From positions 1-53,437 of the forward strand of contig NZ_JADEWV010000014.1 in assembly GCF_015207455.1 (NCBI RefSeq): DNA of 53,437 nucleotides. The letters are read 5' to 3'. A program made the position numbers and the translations under genes. The DNA is from Microcoleus sp. LEGE 07076. GTDB lineage: Bacteria; Cyanobacteriota; Cyanobacteriia; Cyanobacteriales; Microcoleaceae. The notes beneath the pieces were generated by a model. That model did not search any database. It saw only the letters and a program-made list of their open reading frames with translations, and had not been told where the DNA came from. Positions 41,288 to 51,168 of this stretch are shown here, piece by piece. Every line of letters begins with the position of its first letter. Position 1 is the first letter of the stretch.

Positions 41288-44104
41288 TTATTTGCTGTTT
41301 ATGCTCTTAGTTATTGGTTCAAATAGTACGCATCTGCTTAAAACTAGCGGCTGATTGGGTTCCACGCCGTCGGGAGGAATTGAGCTGGCAACCGCTTGGA
41401 GGCGCTTGGGGTCAGCACCTTGCTGCACCAAAGCATCTTGCACTGTAGCGGCACGCCTGAGCGACAATCGTTGATTGGTGGCAAGATCCCCAGTTCCATC
41501 GCTGTGCCCAATTATCTTAATATGTTTTTGAGGATATCGATCCATGAATTTTTTGACACTGGCGATGATTTCTGCTGATGTTGAGTCTAATTTTGTCGTT
41601 CCAGGGTCAAAGTAGATGCGGCTTGGAATTGTGAGCGGATCTAGTTTAACAGTGCTGATGACGGACTGAACGCCGGGAATTTGCTTCAGGGATTGGGCAA
41701 TTTTCTGCGAGTCGGCAGTGTCGGTGACTGTGCCCTCTACTGTAACTTTGCGATCGCCATACCGACTAGAAATATAAACGCCCTGCATCTGGTTCAAAAC
41801 AGCGGTAATCCGCTGTACTTCTCCCGCCGTCAAAACTGGGTCTGGAGGTACATCTACAGCGATAATTTGATTGTCTAATTTCAGATTTGGTAGAGTTGAT
41901 GCAGCTATTTTTTCAGCTTTTGCCCGCAATTCTGGATTTGGCAATTTTCCGGTTAATTTGAGAGTGTTGCCTTCAACGTCGGCGTTTAAGCGGTAAACTG
42001 CTAATTCTGGGGTCGATGCTAAAGCTAAAGCGACATTTGTTACCAGGGGGCGGTCGATGCTGCGGCGGTACTGATACATTCCCCAAGGTATTAAGATTAA
42101 GCTGAGGGCGACTAAACTGATCCCGGCTAGGGCGATCGGAGGTTTGGTGGATTTTTCCTTTTCCAGTGGGTCGAATAAAGTTTTGATAAACGGGTGCAGC
42201 GAATCGGGTATAGTATCGGGGTCGCCGTTAAATTCGTGAATTAATTTAGCGTAGTTAAGGATGAGATTACTAAGTGTTTTCCGCATTTTTTTGATGAACG
42301 AGTCTGGCGGTTCTCCTTTAATTACGATTGCCATGTAGCAGTATCCCGCTACTTCTAGCAAAATTTTTGAGTCGCCGTATTCAATTTGATTGAGTTCGGA
42401 AATTTCTCCCGGCACAACGATGCACTCGTTCACAAAGCTGCGAATAGCTGTGAGCATTCCTGCTACCATTTCTGATTCTAACTGGTAGCTTTCGGAGTTT
42501 TGAACTTCGGAAATCACTAAGCCTGATGCTTTGTGAATTAAGAAGGCTGCTTGGATGGAAAAGGGTACTGATTCTTGGAGGATTAATTCGGCTTCGGAGA
42601 CTCCTTGTACTTTGGAGCGAATTTTGCGCCTAACTCCTTCCACGCTCATGGCATTTGACACTTTTTCATTGATTGTCTTGATTGCTTCTGCCATGTATCT
42701 GGAAATAGTGTTGCCAATTACTGGATAGAGGGCATCTACCATTGCGTCTCGTTCGAGTTCTATTTGGGCTGTAATCGCTTTGCCCATTTCTGGGGCGAGG
42801 GCTTGGGCGATCGACTCTTTGTCGAGGCGAATTTGCTCTTTAATTGCCATGCCGATTTCTGGGGCGATCGCCTTAGCAATATCTTGTGGCGAATTTTCTA
42901 TTTGTTGAGAAAGTGCGTCGGGGAGTAGCTCAGCGATTGCTGAACTCATTGCCGACTTGTTTTCCACGGTTTTTGCTCTAATTACTTCGTCAATAATTGG
43001 CCCGATCGCCTGCACGACTTCTTCTCGGGAATCGGTAATTTTGCGGCTGAGAATTTGTGCGATCCAAGGCAGCATCAGCGCGATCAGCTCTTGGGGATCG
43101 TAGATTTGGTGTTCGAGTTTTCCTAATTTATCGTTGATAGTTACCATCAGTTGGCGCACACCTGGCAAGTCGTTTTGCGCCAGGAGGTTTTTCACTTGCT
43201 CGATATCCGACATTTGCGAGCCAAAAATCAGAGTTTGCAGCCTTTCCATCGCGCTGTCGGCTTCATTTAAGTCTTGTTTAATTTCGCCTAATATTTCTGA
43301 GCGCTGCGATATCGGTGTCGGCTGTTCTGGCACTTCTGGCATCGATTGCAGCTTGTGAACTACCGCATCTAAATATATTTTTTCCGAAGGCGCAGGAATT
43401 GTGGGAACTGCGGCATTTGGCTCATTTGCTGCGGGCGGTTGCAGATTTGGGCGATCGGACAAATTCTCTAAAGCGGTGTCGAAATCTTGGAATTTTTCCG
43501 CCTGTACTTTCTGCGGAAAATCTGATATTGTCAAGTCAGGCGATTCTCTCTCAAAATCGGAAACATCGGCAGAAATATCTATAGTTTTAGCTGAGGAATA
43601 GTTTCTTTCTAGTTCTGAGCTTTTGAGTTTGTGAGTATCGAACAGCCAACTTTTGGAATCGCCTGAAACAGCCGGCGACTGTGTAGATTTTGGTTGTTGA
43701 GAGCCAGTTTTTGGCGGAGCGATCGGTGCAGTTTCCTCTGGCTCTTGCAAATCTGAAATACCTAACAAATCCATCAACCCGCCCAGGGCTTCGGCTTGAC
43801 CTTTTTTGTTGATTATGTCAGCTTCGGAATCTGGGTTTTGCGGCGGTGCAATTTCGTTTGGGTCTTGCTCAGAAATACCTAACAAATCCATCAACCCGCC
43901 GGGGGTCCCAGCTCGATCGTTGCTGCTGCTGTCACTTTCGGACTCAGCATTTTGCTGGTTTGAACCAGCTAAAATTTTGAGTTCGACTAACAGATTCAGC
44001 AAGGGTTCTAGCTGGGTTGCGGCCGAGGCCGCGGACTCGTCAGGTTGAGAAACAAAACCCTCTAGCTGATTTTCATCTGCTGGATTTTCTTTCGGTAAAG
44101 CCAT
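41288..44104 (-). CDS. Membrane OmpA-like protein with large cytoplasmic region and BON-like repeats
   Basis: A 938-residue protein. Residues 1-280 are low-complexity and acidic and contain GGLMDLLGIS twice (about 70 and 112). Residues 280-510 are helical, with repeated AP-E-G-AI units. Residues about 515-645 (FLIHKASGLVISEVQN, then EMVAGMLTAIRSFV) form an alpha/beta domain that may be roadblock/longin-like. One membrane helix (about 652-672) is followed by two BON-like segments and a C-terminal OmpA peptidoglycan-binding domain (IYFDPGTTKLDS, then IGHSDGTGDLATNQRLSLRR). The cytoplasmic half would face the GTPase and the C-terminus the cell wall. It lies 2 bp from the GTPase gene and 6 bp from the coiled-coil gene. 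Confidence 0.85.
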   Translation of the reverse strand: MALPKENPADENQLEGFVSQPDESAASAATQLEPLLNLLVELKILAGSNQQNAESESDSSSNDRAGTPGGLMDLLGISEQDPNEIAPPQNPDSEADIINKKGQAEALGGLMDLLGISDLQEPEETAPIAPPKTGSQQPKSTQSPAVSGDSKSWLFDTHKLKSSELERNYSSAKTIDISADVSDFERESPDLTISDFPQKVQAEKFQDFDTALENLSDRPNLQPPAANEPNAAVPTIPAPSEKIYLDAVVHKLQSMPEVPEQPTPISQRSEILGEIKQDLNEADSAMERLQTLIFGSQMSDIEQVKNLLAQNDLPGVRQLMVTINDKLGKLEHQIYDPQELIALMLPWIAQILSRKITDSREEVVQAIGPIIDEVIRAKTVENKSAMSSAIAELLPDALSQQIENSPQDIAKAIAPEIGMAIKEQIRLDKESIAQALAPEMGKAITAQIELERDAMVDALYPVIGNTISRYMAEAIKTINEKVSNAMSVEGVRRKIRSKVQGVSEAELILQESVPFSIQAAFLIHKASGLVISEVQNSESYQLESEMVAGMLTAIRSFVNECIVVPGEISELNQIEYGDSKILLEVAGYCYMAIVIKGEPPDSFIKKMRKTLSNLILNYAKLIHEFNGDPDTIPDSLHPFIKTLFDPLEKEKSTKPPIALAGISLVALSLILIPWGMYQYRRSIDRPLVTNVALALASTPELAVYRLNADVEGNTLKLTGKLPNPELRAKAEKIAASTLPNLKLDNQIIAVDVPPDPVLTAGEVQRITAVLNQMQGVYISSRYGDRKVTVEGTVTDTADSQKIAQSLKQIPGVQSVISTVKLDPLTIPSRIYFDPGTTKLDSTSAEIIASVKKFMDRYPQKHIKIIGHSDGTGDLATNQRLSLRRAATVQDALVQQGADPKRLQAVASSIPPDGVEPNQPLVLSRCVLFEPITKSINSK

Positions 44105-44110
44105 GCGTTA

Positions 44111-44719
44111 TTATCCGTGGTGGTGGCGCTCCGGCAACAGAAATTCGTTATTTAACTTATTGTCAGTAACGCCTTTTAGTTCGGGGACAAATTCTGTTCC
44201 TTTGAGCCTCATACCGAGTTCAAACAGAATTTCTGCCATGTCGTCTCTGGAAACTTTAACATCTCGGAGCATGGAAAAGCGCCGATCGAGTTCTTCAAAA
44301 ACTTGTGTTTTCAGAGTGCGGGTTTCTTCGGAGAGTCGCTCTCGGGTTTGGGAGAGTTCGTCGCGAATCGAACTGGTTTGATTGTCGATCGCCTCGTCGA
44401 GTGATTCTATGCTGCTGGAGAATTTCCGGTTAACGCGATCGATTTGCTGGCGGAGATCGGCACTTTCTTCTTGCGTGTTTGAGGTTAGGGATTTAACTTT
44501 CTTTTCAAACGAATCAACTGCTACCTTGACTTCGGCTGACAGAACTGCTTTTATCTGTTCGATGCGACTTTGCACATCTTGCTGCATCATTGACAGTTCA
44601 GAATCTATTTTATCAAAACGATTGTCGTATTCTCTAAGCTGCGCCCCGAAAATTATATCTCGAATCTGGTCGATATTTCCCAGCCGTTCGCGCATTTCTT
44701 CTTTAGTTATTTCTGCCAT
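44111..44719 (-). CDS. Coiled-coil protein, first gene of the GTPase operon
   Basis: A 202-residue acidic, almost entirely helical protein. Residues 30-150 are a continuous coiled coil (SEEVRTLK-type heptads, for example LSQTRERLSEETRTLKTQVF). The N-terminal motif IRDIIFGAQLREYDNRF recalls LQTLIFGSQMSDIEQV in the OmpA-like partner. The C-terminus is globular (MAEILFELGMRLKGTEF) and ends in HHHG. There is no signal peptide or membrane helix. The ATG lies 6 bp ahead of the OmpA-like gene. It is probably a scaffold or length-spacer for the GTPase module; no function is established. Confidence 0.8.
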   Translation of the reverse strand: MAEITKEEMRERLGNIDQIRDIIFGAQLREYDNRFDKIDSELSMMQQDVQSRIEQIKAVLSAEVKVAVDSFEKKVKSLTSNTQEESADLRQQIDRVNRKFSSSIESLDEAIDNQTSSIRDELSQTRERLSEETRTLKTQVFEELDRRFSMLRDVKVSRDDMAEILFELGMRLKGTEFVPELKGVTDNKLNNEFLLPERHHHG

Positions 44720-46147
44720 GCTTGTACCTCGAATCTCCCTAAATTGTAAGTTTTGGAACTGTGTTGAATTTTTTGTTAAACTACCTGTCGAGCATTTTAA
44801 GTAGGCTCAAAAGACGTGCCGGGGGCTTTTTCTGCGGTGATTTACCGCAACAGTTGGCTGAACTGCCTTTTTTTGAGTTGGCAGAACTTTATTGCTTGAA
44901 ACTCTCACCCCTGCGTCGGGGAGGGGATTTTTTAGAGTTTTGACTCTTTTATATCCTGAGATTCAAATTCTTGGGGCGGGTTCTGTGGCCCAAAATGGCG
45001 GTTTGCTATTCTTGTTTTGCAGCAAGCTCCTCAAGCTTAGACTTTCCTGCTATACAGGGGGGTAGGTTTTAATGTCTTGTCTTGACTTTTCAATGATATC
45101 CCATCTTTGAGAGCGCCTAATGCCGGGGCATCTAGGTCACGGCAAAAAAAGGGGCGGACGTGATCGCACCGGTGCAAATATCTATAATATCCTGTCTCGT
45201 CGATTCACAACGATAAAATTGGTTCGCGCGTGCGGACTTTAGTCCGCAACCAGGAGCCGACTTTAGTCCGCACACGAACTGTTTTTGTTACGATGACCGG
45301 ACGTGATACGATCTGTGGCTCGAAAGATCCAACTCGGCGGTTAAAATCAGGTCTGCACAAACGGGAGCATCTGGTGTTTTGTAGTTGAGCGTGTTTCGAT
45401 CGCGGATTGTGCAACTCGCGAGCTCGCGACAGCTCGCACGCTCAATAAAAAAATTCTTTTTGCAAAACACAGATGCTCCCTGCACAAACTTTCCTCCGCA
45501 TCCGCAGACTGAAGAATAGACATCGAACTTTCTCCCCGTCTCCCTCTGAAAAAGCGTAGGGCCCGATCGACAGCGATCGGACCCAATAATATGAGAGTTT
45601 TGTTTTTTCTAACAAACGGGATGTGTTTCCGGTAAAGAACAATTACTTACTAGGGTTGACAGTTTGTGCAACTTTACTTTTAATCCGCAAGCACAATAAG
45701 TCTGACTCGACTGCGGTTTGGCTTGACTGCCCGATCGGCAGTTTTGCCACTATTCCAAGTTGTGTTAGGTTAATTTCGGCTGCGCTGGGGAATCTAGACC
45801 GGAGACACCATGCCTATATCCTTGAAGTTTGCTTCTAAATATGGCGACCTCCTGTTTCTTTCTGTTCCGGTGTCTATTATTTAACTTAGCACGAGCTTTC
45901 GCAGGAGTAAAGCACTACTTGCAAAACTTGATTTGTCTTTACATTACTAAGTATAATGATATTAATATCCACATAGATGTAAGTTAGGACTCATGCACTC
46001 GCCCGCAAAGAAACAGGTTTTTTTTACCGGGATTGAGGATTTACCAACCGTGTATTTTGGTAGAAAAACTCGATTTCTCGACAGGGATGCGTCTAGGACT
46101 ATAAATTCTATTGTTGCTACATCTTCACATACTTAACAGTTTTTGTC
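44720..46147. other. Long intergenic region upstream of alaS
   Basis: About 1.4 kb between divergent genes. It holds a GCGGACTTTAGTCCGC-type repeat pair (45230-45275), a partly mirrored segment with AGCATCTG near 45369 and CAGATGCT near 45470, and a hairpin at 45559-45584. All open frames are short and lack family signatures or ribosome sites. Promoters for alaS (+) and for the GTPase operon (-) must lie at its ends. A small RNA cannot be excluded. Confidence 0.45.
45559..45584. terminator. Strong hairpin in the region upstream of alaS
   Basis: GGGCCCGATCG (45559-45569) and CGATCGGACCC (45574-45584) pair with one mismatch around ACAG. A T-rich stretch follows about 15 bp later. It could terminate an unseen transcript. 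Confidence 0.4.
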
Positions 46148-48844
46148 ATGTCTATTTCTCCTAAGTTTCTCTCAGGCACCGAAATCCGCGAAACCTTCCT
46201 GCAATTTTATGCCCAGCGGGGACATAAAATTTTGCCCAGCGCTTCTTTGATACCCGAAGATCCGACAGTGTTGCTGACGATCGCCGGAATGCTGCAATTC
46301 AAGCCGATATTTCTGGGACAGCGGGCGGCCCAATCGCCGCGCGCCACCACTTCGCAAAAGTGCATCCGCACCAACGACATCGAAAACGTCGGCCGCACCG
46401 CCCGCCACCACACGTTTTTTGAAATGTTGGGTAATTTCAGTTTCGGGGATTATTTCAAGAAACAGGCGATTGCTTGGGCTTGGGAACTTTCCACGGAAGT
46501 TTTCGGTTTGTCACCGTCGAATTTGGTTGTGAGTGTTTTCCGAGAAGATGACGAAGCTTTTGCGATTTGGCGCGACGAAATTGGCATTCCGGGCGATCGA
46601 ATTCAGCGCATGGGAGAAGCTGACAATTTCTGGCAATCGGGCCCGACAGGCCCCTGCGGCCCTTGTTCCGAGATTTACTACGATTTCCACCCAGAAAGAG
46701 GCGATAATATTGACCTCGAAGATGATAGCAGGTTTATCGAATTTTACAACCTGGTTTTCATGCAGTACAATCAGGATGCAGAGGGCAATTTAACCCCCCT
46801 GCAAAATCAAAATATTGATACTGGGATGGGATTGGAACGGATGGCGCAAATCCTGCAAGAAGTCCCTAACAATTACGAAACAGATTTAATTTTTCCCATC
46901 ATTGAATCGGCAGCAAAAATTGCCGGAGTTGATTACCACAACAGTGATGAAAAAGTCAAGGTTTCGCTGAAAGTAATTGGCGACCATATTCGGGCTGTGG
47001 TGCACATGATTGCAGACGAAATTCGCGCATCGAATGTGGGTCGCGGTTACATTTTACGAAGGTTAATTCGCCGGGTGGTGCGCCACGGGCGGCTGATAGG
47101 AATTGAGGGCGAATTTACGGCGACTGTGGCCGAAAGTGCGATCGCCCTTTCGGAAGCAGCGTATCCCAATGTGCGCCTGCGCGAAGCTCAAATTAAAGCA
47201 GAATTAGCCAGGGAAGAGGCGCAGTTTCTCAAAACTTTGGAACGCGGAGAGAAGCTGCTGGAAGAAATTGTCAAAAAAGCTCTTGTGGAACAGGAGTCTG
47301 GCTTGTTGCTTTCTGGGGGCGGGCAAGATGCCCACCCCACAGTAGAGATTTCTGGTCAAGATGCTTTCACTCTTTACGATACCTACGGTTTTCCCTTAGA
47401 ACTGACACAAGAAATTGCTGAAGAACAGGGAATTTCTGTCGATTTGGACGGATTTGAAAGGGCGATGAAGGAACAGCAAACTCGCGCCAAAGATGCTCAT
47501 CAAACAATTGATTTGACGGTGCAGGGTTCTTTGGATAAATTGGCTGAGACTATTGAAGTAACTGAATTTGTCGGTTATAATAAGCAGTCAATTTTAGCTG
47601 AGGTAGAAGTTATCTTAGTTGAAGGCAAATCTGTGGAATCGGCAGAGGCGGGAACTGAGGTACAAATTGTTTTGAACAAAACGCCGTTTTATGCTGAATC
47701 CGGCGGACAAATTGGCGATCGAGGTTATTTGAAAAGCGGAGAAAATGGTGATGGTTTGTTGGTGAGAGTTGATGATGTGAAAAAAGAATCGGATTTCTTC
47801 GTGCATTTCGGTTTGGTGGAACGGGGAACGCTGAAAATTGGCGATAAAATTACTGCCAAAATTGACAATAGCAGCCGCCGCCGCATTCAGGCGAACCACA
47901 CAGCAACTCACTTATTACAGTCAGCTTTGCGACAAGTTGTAGATGATTCAATTTCCCAAGCTGGTTCGCTGGTGTCGCCTGAGAGATTGCGGTTTGACTT
48001 CAATTCTCCCCGCGCTGTCACCGCAGAAGAGTTGGAAAAGATTGAGGATTTAATTAATAGTTGGATTGCTGAGGCCCACGCTGCGGAAGTTGCAGAAATG
48101 CCGATCGCCCAAGCGAGAGAAAAAGGCGCTACTGCGATGTTTGGCGAGAAGTACGGCGACGTGGTGCGGGTAATCGATTTTCCCGGCGTTTCGATGGAAT
48201 TGTGCGGGGGGACTCACGTCAGCAATACCGCAGAAATCGGGCTGTTTAAGGTTGTTTCCGAAGCTGGAGTAGCAGCGGGTACTCGCCGGATTGAGGCGGT
48301 TTCGGGCCAAGCTGTTTTGGATTATTTGAACCTGCGAGACAAGGTTGTGCGCGATTTGGGCGATCGATTTAAGGCGAAGCCTGAAGAATTGCCCAACCGG
48401 ATTACTAATTTGCAGAACGAGTTGAAGGACACTCAGAAACAGTTGGCTGCTGCGAAGTCAGAATTGGCGATCGCGAAATCCGACCAATTGCTAAATGCGG
48501 CTGAGGATCTCGGTGAATTCAAAATCATTGTAGCTCAATTGGGGGATGTCGATGCAGAAGCGCTCAAAACGGCCGCGGAAAGATTGCAGCAAAAATTAGG
48601 AAATGCTGCGGTAGTTTTGGCATCGGTTGCTGATGCGGAAAAAGTAACTTTAGTGGCAGCTTTTAGTCCCGAAGTTAATCGAAAAGGATTGCAAGCCGGC
48701 AAATTTATCGGGGGAATAGCTCAAATTTGTGGCGGAAAAGGCGGCGGGCGGCCTAATTTGGCGCAAGCTGGGGGACGCGATGCAAGTAAGTTGCAGTCAG
48801 CGCTAGAATCTGCTCGCAATTTGTTGATTGAAGGGTTGGGTTAG
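46148..48844 (+). CDS. alaS: Alanyl-tRNA synthetase
   Basis: An 898-residue class II synthetase that charges tRNA-Ala. The catalytic domain (about 1-250) begins GTEIRETFLQFYAQRGH and contains the class II region FFEMLGNFSFGDYFK. The tRNA-recognition domain follows. The editing domain has the zinc ligands of NHTATHLL and ELCGGTHV. A coiled coil (about 740-770) and a DHHA1 C-terminal domain (GKGGGRPNLAQAGG) end the protein. Around residues 378-400 an insertion (LLLSGGGQDAHPTVE) not expected in the family coincides with a hairpin-forming DNA repeat. The protein is otherwise complete and should work. Confidence 0.97.
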   Translation: MSISPKFLSGTEIRETFLQFYAQRGHKILPSASLIPEDPTVLLTIAGMLQFKPIFLGQRAAQSPRATTSQKCIRTNDIENVGRTARHHTFFEMLGNFSFGDYFKKQAIAWAWELSTEVFGLSPSNLVVSVFREDDEAFAIWRDEIGIPGDRIQRMGEADNFWQSGPTGPCGPCSEIYYDFHPERGDNIDLEDDSRFIEFYNLVFMQYNQDAEGNLTPLQNQNIDTGMGLERMAQILQEVPNNYETDLIFPIIESAAKIAGVDYHNSDEKVKVSLKVIGDHIRAVVHMIADEIRASNVGRGYILRRLIRRVVRHGRLIGIEGEFTATVAESAIALSEAAYPNVRLREAQIKAELAREEAQFLKTLERGEKLLEEIVKKALVEQESGLLLSGGGQDAHPTVEISGQDAFTLYDTYGFPLELTQEIAEEQGISVDLDGFERAMKEQQTRAKDAHQTIDLTVQGSLDKLAETIEVTEFVGYNKQSILAEVEVILVEGKSVESAEAGTEVQIVLNKTPFYAESGGQIGDRGYLKSGENGDGLLVRVDDVKKESDFFVHFGLVERGTLKIGDKITAKIDNSSRRRIQANHTATHLLQSALRQVVDDSISQAGSLVSPERLRFDFNSPRAVTAEELEKIEDLINSWIAEAHAAEVAEMPIAQAREKGATAMFGEKYGDVVRVIDFPGVSMELCGGTHVSNTAEIGLFKVVSEAGVAAGTRRIEAVSGQAVLDYLNLRDKVVRDLGDRFKAKPEELPNRITNLQNELKDTQKQLAAAKSELAIAKSDQLLNAAEDLGEFKIIVAQLGDVDAEALKTAAERLQQKLGNAAVVLASVADAEKVTLVAAFSPEVNRKGLQAGKFIGGIAQICGGKGGGRPNLAQAGGRDASKLQSALESARNLLIEGLG
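47316..47338. repeat. Hairpin repeat inserted in-frame in alaS
   Basis: GGGGCGGGCA (47316-47325) and TGCCCACCCC (47329-47338) form a stem with one mismatch around AGA. This type of GC-rich hairpin is otherwise intergenic in related cyanobacteria, from general knowledge. Here it is translated as part of AlaRS. Confidence 0.7.
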
Positions 48845-48937
48845 TTGACTGTTGACTGTTGACTGTTGACTGTTGACTGTTAACTGTTGACTGTTAACTG
48901 TTGACTGTTGACTGTTGACTGTTGACTGTTGGCTAAG
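48844..48937. repeat. TTGACTG heptamer tandem repeat after alaS
   Basis: About 13 tandem copies of TTGACTG, with TTAACTG variants, immediately after the alaS stop. Confidence 0.92.
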
Positions 48938-49017
48938 GAATGAGAATTAAATAACTTGCATTTTTTGTAGGAAGTTATTTAATCCCCGATCCTAAGAGGG
49001 GGCACGGGCACCGCCCC

Positions 49018-49150
49018 ACTGACTAATAACCAATAACCAATCACCAATAACCAATCACCAATAACCAATCACCAATAACCAATCACCAATAACCAATCAC
49101 CAATAACCAATAACCAATCACCAATAACCAATAACCAATAACTACTAACC
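49018..49150. repeat. CCAATAA/CCAATCA heptamer tandem repeat
   Basis: About 18 heptamers alternating AACCAAT and CACCAAT types. The block reaches into the stop region of the CHASE2 cyclase gene, so the last codons of that gene lie at the repeat edge. Confidence 0.92.
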
Positions 49151-50974
49151 ACTAACCACTGACTCTTGCTTTTCCCCCAAAATAGCATAAACCACAGTCT
49201 CTTCTTTTTTACCCCGCAATTGAATCGCTCCTACTTTTTGGCCATCGTAGCGATCGCGCACGTAAGCAAAAGTCCTCCCCGTCACCAACAAATTAAAAGG
49301 ACTATCAGAAACAATTTCCTTATTCATAGCCTCCAATCTAGCAGCAACGTTGACAGCATCGCCGATCACAGAATAATTCAAACGCCGGGAACCGCCGACG
49401 CTACCAGCAACTAACTGTCCGGTATGCAAACCTATGCCAAACTTAATTAAAGGTTTGCGTTCAAGTCTCAGCTTTTGGTTGATTTCGTGTAGCTTTTCGT
49501 GCATCGCGATGCAAGCGGCAACTGCATTCAAAGCATCTTGTTGAATTTCTGAATATTCTGTGTGGCAAAAAGGCACTCCAAAAACTGCCATAATTGCATC
49601 ACCGATGTATTTATCGACAACGCCGCCGTGATCCATAATACAGTCGGTCATCGCTTCCAAATAATTGTTCAGCCAGGTGAGCAAATCCCGCGCGGGCATT
49701 TTTTCGGAAATTGAAGTAAAACTGCGAATATCCATAAACAGTACAGTTGCTGTAAGTTCTTGAGGTTCGAGTTCTCCTTGTTCAAATATCTCGGCTTTGC
49801 GCTGCCAAATAAGCTGAGCAGTTTCGGGAGCGACGTGCTTTTCAAATAACTTCATTAACTGCTGTTTTTCGTATTGTTCCCGCAGTTGCAAAGCAGTTCC
49901 AGATAACATTAAAGTGCCGATGGGTGCGACAACGGGAATCCACCAAAAATAGTAGCTAAATAAGACAGCAGCGGCGCAAACCCAAATTACAGGTAAACCG
50001 AGGACGATCGCGATTCTCTCTTTAACACCTCGGTTGCACAGAACCCAAGTAGTAAGCGGGCCAATTCCCAACAGTAACAAAATTTCTAGCCGTAGCGGCA
50101 GCCCCTGCAGCAATCGTTGATTCAGCAAATTGTCAAGCAGCGCTGCATATAAATAAACCCCAGCCGTCGTCTTGTCTAGAGGTGTAGATATCTGGTCAAC
50201 ACCCGTAGCGACGAAGCCGACTAAGATTAATTTATTCTCTAAAGCATTTTCAGGAATTCTACCTTCGACAACATCAACAAAAGCATAGGTGGGTAGATTT
50301 TGTGTTTTCCCTGGCCAGTTAACCCAGACTTTTTCGTCTTGCAGATGTTCTGGCTGCGGCAGCAATACAGGGTTTTGCGGGTTAGCAGCATTATACCTGT
50401 GAGCCATTGCTAAAGCGAAGTTAGGAATAGATCCCAGAAAGATTTTTGCATCGCGACTAACGCCGTCGCTGTTGGGTTCGTGCACGATGTGTCCGACACC
50501 TGCGGCGGCTGCTTTTAAAGATGCGACAGGTTCTTCTTTGGTGGTTCTCGGAAGTACAACTTTGCCGTTGGCGGCGATCGCCTCCGTTAAAATATCATCT
50601 TTCGGGCTCGGATCGAGAAAAAGAATGTCGAAACCAACTGCTGTGGGGGGAGATTTTTTCAAAGCCTGCAGCAGTTGGGCGTAGCGATTGCGCGGCCAAG
50701 GAAATTTACCGTATTCCTGCAAGCTTTGGGGTTCGATCGCAATTACGGCAATTCTCGCATCCCACCCCGGATTTGGCAAAATTCCCGATTGTCTAATTTG
50801 AAATAGTGTTTTGTATCCCAAATATTCTAGGTGTTTCCACATTCCCAATTGCAGCATGGCTAAAGAAATTATGCCTGCTACAGCGCCTGTCATCCAGGGA
50901 GGATTTGTGATTATATATTGCCGGAGGGCGATCGGTTGATGTTTGAGATGCTCAATCAATTTTTTGAACTTCAT
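49145..50974 (-). CDS. CHASE2-domain adenylate cyclase
   Basis: A protein of 609 residues from the ATG at 50974. A first membrane helix (about 28-46) leads into a periplasmic CHASE2 sensor domain (about 47-290). Three membrane helices follow (about 290-370), then a cytoplasmic class III cyclase domain (about 405-600). Metal ligands Asp415 (LFMDIRSF) and Asp459 (KYIGDAIM), adenine-selecting Lys455 and the VNVAAR Asn/Arg are present. The second selecting position is Ser535 (NYSVIGD) instead of Asp, as in class IIIb cyclases, many of which respond to bicarbonate. A TTG at 50992 could add six residues but is less likely. The FecR-domain gene upstream on the same strand is a frequent partner of CHASE2 proteins. 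Confidence 0.92.
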   Translation of the reverse strand: MKFKKLIEHLKHQPIALRQYIITNPPWMTGAVAGIISLAMLQLGMWKHLEYLGYKTLFQIRQSGILPNPGWDARIAVIAIEPQSLQEYGKFPWPRNRYAQLLQALKKSPPTAVGFDILFLDPSPKDDILTEAIAANGKVVLPRTTKEEPVASLKAAAAGVGHIVHEPNSDGVSRDAKIFLGSIPNFALAMAHRYNAANPQNPVLLPQPEHLQDEKVWVNWPGKTQNLPTYAFVDVVEGRIPENALENKLILVGFVATGVDQISTPLDKTTAGVYLYAALLDNLLNQRLLQGLPLRLEILLLLGIGPLTTWVLCNRGVKERIAIVLGLPVIWVCAAAVLFSYYFWWIPVVAPIGTLMLSGTALQLREQYEKQQLMKLFEKHVAPETAQLIWQRKAEIFEQGELEPQELTATVLFMDIRSFTSISEKMPARDLLTWLNNYLEAMTDCIMDHGGVVDKYIGDAIMAVFGVPFCHTEYSEIQQDALNAVAACIAMHEKLHEINQKLRLERKPLIKFGIGLHTGQLVAGSVGGSRRLNYSVIGDAVNVAARLEAMNKEIVSDSPFNLLVTGRTFAYVRDRYDGQKVGAIQLRGKKEETVVYAILGEKQESVVSG

Positions 50975-51168
50975 GCAATTAATTTGACGCAATAATTGAC
51001 ATTCGAGTCCGACGTTCTAGAGGATTTATAGTCATGATTTTTTACAATAGCGCAAGGGAAAAGCGTTGCCGCAAAGTTTCTTTATTTTGACTGCCGAAAT
51101 TCACCGCAAAACGCTTCGCCCCTACAAGAAATAATCAACCCAAATAAAATTTAGTATATATACTGGTG

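Noticed and set aside
45205-45642. Several overlapping minus-strand frames of 65-79 residues
   Set aside because: They run through inverted repeats, overlap each other and lack family signatures.
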